Source: a virus. Taken from it: 64,000 bases of DNA. The stretch spans positions 1-64,000 of IMG/VR virus record IMGVR_UViG_3300001242_000019, one strand, 5' to 3'. Both the position numbers and the translations under genes were made by a program. The notes beneath the pieces are model-generated. The model had not been told where the DNA came from. It did not search any database and was given only the letters and a program-made list of their open reading frames with translations. Each line of letters starts with the position of its first letter. The stretch's first letter is position 1. Below, piece after piece: positions 58,634-64,000 of this stretch.

Positions 58634-59853
58634 ACGGGTTCACCTTCCTCTTCATCGGAACCTACTGTAGTTTCATCAGCAATGACTTCGATAAAGACTT
58701 CAGCAAGTTCTGCATCTTCGGCAACGATTTGATCAACTTCTTCGACATCTAGGCCCATAGTCTTTACTTCTCCAGCAAGTAACCGAGCCATCATTAATGT
58801 ACGAATCTCCGTATAGAAATCAGGATTGTTCTGGAAGAACGCTAATAGTTTGGCAGCGCCATTCCATTTCATAAGAACACCATCTTGCTGAATGACGGAT
58901 TCATCCTTTTGAACAACCATAACACCATCACGGACGACACAATCTCCATCATCCTTTTCGTAAAAGATCCACGCTCCAGACTTACGAAGGATTCCCTGCT
59001 CACAGGCTGCGTTTGTGATCTCTCCGATTAAATCAATACCTTCGCCATACTTAACGATGTACTGGCATTTCTTATAAGGATTAGTATACGTACATCGGTT
59101 TTTACGAACACGACATTGAACTTTCATGGCTTCTTCTTCGTCATAACCATCCTTGGCCTCTAGTTTGATCTTATTAAAATCAACTCGCTGACTAGCAAAG
59201 AATCCAAGCGCCTTACCACCGGTAGTTACCGTGGGTTTATACTTATCCATGGTGGCGCGAAACTGATTGATAAAGATGCACGTTGTTTTAGTCTTGTTGG
59301 CGATCGCTACGATCTTACGCATTAACTTGCTCATCATACGTGCGGTCTCGGCCACACCTACCTCGGCCATTTGCGAGTTCATCTCTCGGATGGTTGATAG
59401 GCCTGCTACTGAGTTAACTACAACACCTCGAAGATCATTCGATCGAATTAAGGCCTCAAGAACATCTAATCCGTTTTCAGCACCCAAGTCATCCATGTCC
59501 CAATAGATAATACGGTTAAGATCAACCCCATGGACGTCTTTAGCATAGTCTGGATCATAACTGGCCTCTGTTTCAAACCAACCCCAGACTCCTTCTGGGT
59601 GTACTTTCTGATCATCAGAGATAATCTCTAGAGCCATGCTCGTCTTACCTGAACTTTGTTCTCCTGCAAACTCAATGACACGACCGACAGCACAACCGCC
59701 GCCCATCGCCATATTGAGTTCTAAGCTCGGTGTAGGAATGAATTCAATCTTTAGCTGTTCCATCATGTTAACCGCTCGATCAACAACAACCTTGCCAGCT
59801 TTCTTATTGATCCCGTCAATGATTTTATCAAGAACTCCTTTGGCTACTGCCAT
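58630..59853 (-). CDS. recA: RecA recombinase
   Basis: 407 residues from the ATG at 59853 (AAGGAGGATTAAC). Walker A GEQSSGKT (about 64-71), VWGWFETEASYDPDYAK, NSVAGLSTI, TCIFINQFRATMD and TTGGKALGFFAS follow RecA order. An insert with four cysteine-free basic residues (RVRKNRCTYTNPYKKCQ) and an acidic C-terminus are present. Pairs strands in recombination together with the Mre11/Rad50-type nuclease and annealing proteins. Confidence 0.93.
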   Translation of the reverse strand: MAVAKGVLDKIIDGINKKAGKVVVDRAVNMMEQLKIEFIPTPSLELNMAMGGGCAVGRVIEFAGEQSSGKTSMALEIISDDQKVHPEGVWGWFETEASYDPDYAKDVHGVDLNRIIYWDMDDLGAENGLDVLEALIRSNDLRGVVVNSVAGLSTIREMNSQMAEVGVAETARMMSKLMRKIVAIANKTKTTCIFINQFRATMDKYKPTVTTGGKALGFFASQRVDFNKIKLEAKDGYDEEEAMKVQCRVRKNRCTYTNPYKKCQYIVKYGEGIDLIGEITNAACEQGILRKSGAWIFYEKDDGDCVVRDGVMVVQKDESVIQQDGVLMKWNGAAKLLAFFQNNPDFYTEIRTLMMARLLAGEVKTMGLDVEEVDQIVAEDAELAEVFIEVIADETTVGSDEEEGEPV

Positions 59854-59854
59854 G

Positions 59855-60151
59855 TTAATCCTCCTTCTTGTGTTCACAACACTTACATAGCTTGGGTGAA
59901 TGTATAATTAAAGGATCATTATCGCATTCAGAATCCCAAATACGTACGGTAAGTTTACCATCGTCATCAACATCAACTAGGACTACAGTATCATCATTCA
60001 ATGACACCCATATACCAAGATTTCCACCATCAGTAGTAGGCATTGCGGTTAATTCGCCAACAGAAGTTTGAACTTTAAGTCTTGGTGCATCAGAGTATTC
60101 CTTAATTTGATCTAGAATGCGCTTAGCCTCTTCGGGAGTTGGTCGATTCAA
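59855..60151 (-). CDS. Small unknown protein
   Basis: 98 residues, TTG start nine bases after AAGGAGG. N-terminal helix (PTPEEAKRILDQIKEY), beta-rich middle (GIWVSLNDDTVVLVDVDDDGK), C-terminal C-x2-C (LCKCCEH). Lies between recA and a conserved small phage gene. Function unknown. Confidence 0.55.
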   Translation of the reverse strand: MNRPTPEEAKRILDQIKEYSDAPRLKVQTSVGELTAMPTTDGGNLGIWVSLNDDTVVLVDVDDDGKLTVRIWDSECDNDPLIIHSPKLCKCCEHKKED

Positions 60152-60164
60152 CTTAATTACCTCC

Positions 60165-60347
60165 TTATTTTGCAGACTTATAGATATTCAATCCCATCTT
60201 GACTTCTTCACGGCCAGGGATTGCTATATTTCCTTCACTCGAAGCAATGATTATGCTTTTACCAGAGCTACTTAGCCCATAGGACTGAGCAAGATCTACT
60301 TCGATCAAGAGTTTGTCACCTTGAACTTCAACTTTGATGTTTTTCAA
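60165..60347 (-). CDS. Conserved small phage protein
   Basis: 60 residues, TTG start nine bases after AAAGGAG. The pattern KVEVQGDKLLIEVDL, GLSSSGKSIIIASSEGN, KMGLNIYK is one I associate with short conserved phage proteins near recombination genes. It is beta-rich, function unknown. Confidence 0.6.
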   Translation of the reverse strand: MKNIKVEVQGDKLLIEVDLAQSYGLSSSGKSIIIASSEGNIAIPGREEVKMGLNIYKSAK

Positions 60348-60348
60348 A

Positions 60349-60663
60349 TCACTTATCTCCTTTCTTCTTTAACATACTACGCAAGGTAATTAAATTACTT
60401 AGAGGATAAGAAAGAGCCGGGTTTTTCCTACGCTCTGTTCGAATCATCATGATAGAATCATCGAGAAGCGTAGCGGGATTAGCATAACCTTTAAATTCTA
60501 ATCCTGCTTCACTGGCGTACCGCATTCCAAGATCATTAATGATCTTTAATGTATTATCCTTAGCGCTATCAATAGATTGACCTTCTTCGAGATGTGATTG
60601 ATAGATATACATCACCATGTTAATCAATCCTTCGATAGCGCCCTCTTTAGTTGCTTGATCCAT
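60349..60663 (-). CDS. Small helical protein near SSB
   Basis: 104 residues, start overlapping the SSB stop (TAATG). Helical (LINMVMYIYQSHLEEGQ, SNLITLRSMLKKKGDK). Possibly a replication accessory by position. No family recognised. Confidence 0.55.
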   Translation of the reverse strand: MDQATKEGAIEGLINMVMYIYQSHLEEGQSIDSAKDNTLKIINDLGMRYASEAGLEFKGYANPATLLDDSIMMIRTERRKNPALSYPLSNLITLRSMLKKKGDK

Positions 60664-61139
60664 TAGAATGGCAGACTTCCGTCGTCGTCTAGATCTTCAC
60701 CATCGTCTTCTGCTTCGGCGGCAGCTTTAGCGGCAGCCTTAGCTTTCTTAGCTTTAGCTTTAGCCTTAGCATCATCGTCATCGGACTTAGAGGATTTACT
60801 ACCGGAATCGTCGCCATCATCTTTGCCACCGACAAAATTGGCTTTGATAATATTAAAGTTATGGTTATATGTGGTATCGCCGTCATCATCTTTACCTTCC
60901 CATGTCTCATAAGAGCAGGTTACGCCGATGTGTTTGCCGTCTTCGAAGTATTGTTCGATAAACTCAGCGGTCTTGCCGAAGGCTTTCATGAATAAGAAGT
61001 TGTTGATTTTGTTAGCTTCCTTATCTTTCTCACTGATATAGTCTTTACGAACGGAGAGTGTAAAGGTTAAATACTTCTTATCCCCCTTGCCATTCATTTT
61101 CAGCTTGCCAATACGTCCCTCAAAGATACAAATATTCAT
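60663..61139 (-). CDS. ssb: Single-stranded DNA-binding protein (SSB)
   Basis: 158 residues, ATG at 61139. OB-fold body (about 1-110: NICIFEGRIGKL, YLTFTLSVRKDY, FLFMKAFGKTAEFIEQYF, GVTCSYETWEG), an Asp/Lys/Ala-rich linker, and the acidic tip DDDGSLPF, the usual binding tail for partner proteins. It coats single-stranded DNA during replication. A conserved hairpin (copy 2) lies in front. Confidence 0.92.
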   Translation of the reverse strand: MNICIFEGRIGKLKMNGKGDKKYLTFTLSVRKDYISEKDKEANKINNFLFMKAFGKTAEFIEQYFEDGKHIGVTCSYETWEGKDDDGDTTYNHNFNIIKANFVGGKDDGDDSGSKSSKSDDDDAKAKAKAKKAKAAAKAAAEAEDDGEDLDDDGSLPF

Positions 61140-61225
61140 TACAAATCGCTCCTTCTCAACTTAATTTAATACTAATAGTATTCCATTTTGTAATGTAAAT
61201 TATACACTACAATTTATAGGAGGAT

Positions 61226-61257
61226 CCTCCTGCTCCCCAAAGGGGAGGAGCAGGAGG
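61226..61257. repeat. Hairpin element, copy 2 (in front of SSB)
   Basis: CCTCCTGCTCCCC and GGGGAGGAGCAGGAGG pair around an AAA loop (with a 3-base bulge). It lies 12 bases past the polymerase stop. An exact 14-bp palindrome AGGAGGATCCTCCT (61218-61231) overlaps it. Nearly identical to the hairpin at 48351-48378. Confidence 0.75.
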
Positions 61258-61268
61258 CCCGACTAAAC

Positions 61269-64000
61269 CTAACAACCAAAGATTGCCATTAACGGATCAT
61301 CAGAATCTAAGATCTCCTGGATCTTATCAACAACAGGCTTAGCGGTTTCCTCTGAAAGAATGGTCTTGATAAATTCTTTCGTAGCCATCACAGTAGCAAT
61401 CGCTTGCTCAGCATCACCATAGGGACTCGGCTTAACGACAGGACTCTCAGCGTATTCATCTACGGGTTTAAGTTTAACATTTGGATCAGTTTTCTTCTTG
61501 CGGGTGATAATTTTCTTAGCCGTTAAGTTATTCCACTTAGCAGACTTCTCCCCCGTAACAATTAAGGTATTGCCTTTAACAAACTTAGCTTTATGATCAA
61601 CGTGAACCTTGCCAAAGGCATTGAACCAGACATCAGAACCCTGAGTTTCAAGACAAACACGAGCGTATTCATTACCATTTTTCGTAGGACCTATCTTAAC
61701 ATCCTTAACGATGCCGCCTATTTCTACAAGCTCACCATCACCAACACTGGCCCAAGCAACGTAGGGTAAACCACCTAATGGGTGGCCTGAAACATAAAGT
61801 CCAATGTGCTCTTTCTCGTAAGCCAATTGAAGTTTCTCTGTAAAATCCTTTGGTTCTAATAATTCACACATAGGATTCTTAACACCCTTAGTTGTCCGGA
61901 TCTTAGGCTTACCATAAGCATCTAGTTCACCACGGAGATCACAGTAGTGATTCCAGACAATATGACGATTCGGTTCAAAGCAATCAAAGGCTCCAACCTT
62001 AATTAAATTCGTCATAACCTTCTTGTTCACCGTTTTCTTATTAACGCGACTAAAGAAGTCCGTGAAGTCCGTGTAAGGTCTCGTGTCTTTAATGACATTA
62101 ACAATGGCTTCTCCAACTCCACCAATTGTCACTAAGCCAAACCGAATGTTGGGCCCTTCGATAGTAAACCCTACGTCCGATAGATTAATATCCGGCGGAA
62201 GCATATCAATACCAATACGTCGACATTCCTGAACATTCGCAACGGTACTATCCTTATTACCAGCCTCCATAGAAAGCTGAGATGTCATAAATTCCGTAGC
62301 GTAATGAGTCTTTAACCATGCCGTCTGGTATGTAATTTCTGCATAACATCCAGCGTGTGGTCTGTTAAAACCATAACCGGCAAAGACCTTAATCTGATCG
62401 AATAAATGATTCAAGAACTCTTCAGTATAGTTTAAGCTTAATCCTCCGACTAGGTTCTTACTGGTATTGCCATGTAAGAATTCAGGTCGTAATGCTTCAA
62501 CTTCATCGACCTTTTTCTTACCCATGACTCGACGAATACTATCGGCACCACCTAATGTATAGCCTGCGAATTGTCGAACTGCTTGAATGATTTGCTCTTG
62601 ATAAATAAACACGCCGCTACCCTGCATTAAAATAGGTTCTAAGTCAGGATGTTCAAAGGTAAGCTTAGCACCATGTCGATTCTCAACATATTGTTCAACC
62701 ATGGTTAGTCCATTATCTAACTTAGCATCAATAGGCCCTGGCCTATATAGAGCTAATAAGTCAATGATAATATCAAAGGTATCAGGTTTAACATCCTTAA
62801 CAAGCCGTGTCATACCGCCGGATTCTAACTGAAAGATTGAGTGAGTATGACCATCTTGAAGAGTCTTATAAGTTGCTGGATCATCAAGTTCAATTTCATC
62901 AATGTCAATATCGACACCATGAATCGCTTTAATACTAATCAATGTTTTATCGATTGTTGTTAGTGTCTTAAGGCCTAACACATCAAGCTTTAGTGCGCCA
63001 ACATAATCCAGAGCGGACATATCCCATGCAGCAACCGGAAGAACTGCAGTGTCTGATGCGCTCATGAGTGGAATGTAATCCGTCACAGGGCCTGGCGTAA
63101 TCACAACTCCGGCAGCATGAATACCACGCTGTCGAATGACACCCTCTAAACGTTTCGCATCATGCATAACTTCGGGATAGTTATTAAGCTTAGTCACAAA
63201 GGCCTTGACATCTTTAACAAAGTTCTCACCATAACGTTCTTTAGACTTATCGGTTGTGTCATCTGCAATACCAAAGAGTTTATCTAATGTAACGTCTGAT
63301 TGGTCTGGCATCTTATCTGGTATAAGCTTTGCTAAAGCATCCGTGTCAGCGAAACCGTAATCACGAACTCGCATAACGTCACGAATGGCTGACTTCACAC
63401 CGATTCTACCGAAGGTTGCAATCTGAGCAACATGATCTCTGCCATATTTTTGCATGAGATAGTCAATCATTTCACCGCGGCGCTCATAATCCCAGTCCAT
63501 ATCAATGTCTGGCATGGATTCACGTTCTGGATTTAAGAACCGTTCAAACATAAAACCATGTCTAATGGGATCCATCTTGGTGATCTTCAAACAGTTCGAT
63601 AGTAAGCTACCTGCAGCCGATCCACGGCCTGGGCCATAGCGAATCTTACGTCGTGTTGCTTCGGCACACATGTCCTCTAAGATTAAAAAGTAACTTGCAT
63701 ACCCCTTAGGATTAATAACACCTAGTTCCATGTCAAGTCTCTTAATATAAGTCTCGGGACTATCATAGCATTTCTCACGTTCCATGATATCTATGAGTCC
63801 TTCATATGATTGACGCTTAAGCCATGTCTCAGGACTATAGCCCTCAGGCACCGGAAACTCTGGCATAAGTCGTTGACCTAACTTAGGTTTAAAATTACAC
63901 TTAGCAGTAATACGTACCGTATTGTCAATAGCATAACTATAATACGATTCATACGTAGAGTCCTGAGCCCACGCGTCCATCTCATCGCCATCGCAAAGGT
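61269..64000 (-). CDS. dnaE: DNA polymerase III alpha subunit, DnaE type (partial)
   Basis: At least 909 residues; the frame continues past the right edge without a start, so the PHP domain's beginning is missing. Catalytic PDIDMDWDYERRGEMIDYLM and DVLGLKTLT hold the active-site aspartates; GPGRGSAAGSLL, the RGIHAAGVVI block, and a C-terminal OB-fold (VEIGGIVKDVKIGPTKNG) follow. This is the family-C polymerase of bacteria; phages with a full one are less common. It is the phage's replicative polymerase. Confidence 0.93.
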   Translation of the reverse strand, partial: LCDGDEMDAWAQDSTYESYYSYAIDNTVRITAKCNFKPKLGQRLMPEFPVPEGYSPETWLKRQSYEGLIDIMEREKCYDSPETYIKRLDMELGVINPKGYASYFLILEDMCAEATRRKIRYGPGRGSAAGSLLSNCLKITKMDPIRHGFMFERFLNPERESMPDIDMDWDYERRGEMIDYLMQKYGRDHVAQIATFGRIGVKSAIRDVMRVRDYGFADTDALAKLIPDKMPDQSDVTLDKLFGIADDTTDKSKERYGENFVKDVKAFVTKLNNYPEVMHDAKRLEGVIRQRGIHAAGVVITPGPVTDYIPLMSASDTAVLPVAAWDMSALDYVGALKLDVLGLKTLTTIDKTLISIKAIHGVDIDIDEIELDDPATYKTLQDGHTHSIFQLESGGMTRLVKDVKPDTFDIIIDLLALYRPGPIDAKLDNGLTMVEQYVENRHGAKLTFEHPDLEPILMQGSGVFIYQEQIIQAVRQFAGYTLGGADSIRRVMGKKKVDEVEALRPEFLHGNTSKNLVGGLSLNYTEEFLNHLFDQIKVFAGYGFNRPHAGCYAEITYQTAWLKTHYATEFMTSQLSMEAGNKDSTVANVQECRRIGIDMLPPDINLSDVGFTIEGPNIRFGLVTIGGVGEAIVNVIKDTRPYTDFTDFFSRVNKKTVNKKVMTNLIKVGAFDCFEPNRHIVWNHYCDLRGELDAYGKPKIRTTKGVKNPMCELLEPKDFTEKLQLAYEKEHIGLYVSGHPLGGLPYVAWASVGDGELVEIGGIVKDVKIGPTKNGNEYARVCLETQGSDVWFNAFGKVHVDHKAKFVKGNTLIVTGEKSAKWNNLTAKKIITRKKKTDPNVKLKPVDEYAESPVVKPSPYGDAEQAIATVMATKEFIKTILSEETAKPVVDKIQEILDSDDPLMAIFGC

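Noticed and set aside
61218-61231. AGGAGGATCCTCCT as a ribosome-binding site
   Set aside because: No start codon follows at a useful distance on either strand; it is more likely part of the hairpin element.

Overview
The window reads as part of a large tailed-phage genome, or possibly a phage-plasmid, infecting a spore-forming Gram-positive bacterium (Bacillota). Reasons: dense, overlapping genes with AGGAGG-type ribosome sites; sigma-A-like promoters with 17-bp spacers; long structural genes next to a complete phage replication set; a gene for an alpha/beta-type small acid-soluble spore protein; and a B12-type ribonucleotide reductase. I recognise no rRNA, tRNA, transposase, integrase or CRISPR array here.

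Left arm, rightward (1-17.9 kb): virion genes. A 2129-residue fibre of about 19 fibronectin-III-like repeats is followed by two smaller proteins with the same repeats. Next come five proteins with N-terminal coiled coils, four of which also have discoidin-like domains (probable tail or baseplate fibres), then a holin-like protein and a second membrane protein. A terminator (17.87 kb) and a strong promoter (17.92 kb) start the next rightward unit (18-31.4 kb). It holds a Rad52-like annealing protein, an archaeo-eukaryotic-type primase, a DnaB/RecA-fold helicase, a papain-like protease, many small zinc-binding proteins, a HAD nucleotidase, a Cas4-like nuclease, a RuvC-like resolvase, a sigma factor, three more fibre-like proteins, a guanylate kinase and, last, the spore-protein gene.

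Centre (31.4-36.3 kb): a convergent, terminator-rich region. The leftward block holds an FtsK-type ATPase, a replication-relaxation protein, a two-helix membrane protein, an anchored M23 peptidase and a PadR-type regulator. Similar inverted repeats lie just downstream of the -10 element at both the regulator and the FtsK promoters.

Right arm, leftward (36.3-64 kb): nucleotide metabolism and DNA replication or repair. It includes a methylase-like protein, dCMP deaminase, B12-dependent ribonucleotide reductase, DnaG primase, a fused Mre11-Rad50 N-half with a separate Rad50 C-half, a protein phosphatase, dUTPase, a 3D-domain wall hydrolase, a second annealing-type protein, a UvrD-like helicase, RecA, SSB and a DnaE-type polymerase that runs off the right edge. 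The phage thus encodes most of a replisome, with two primase types and two annealing proteins.

Most notable observations: the spore-protein gene; fibre genes split in the middle of a repeat; the fused and split Mre11/Rad50 genes; the transfer-like block with its putative PadR operators; matched promoters in front of the two annealing genes; and two genes whose best-placed start codon is AUA. All function calls rest on motifs read by eye; no database search was run.
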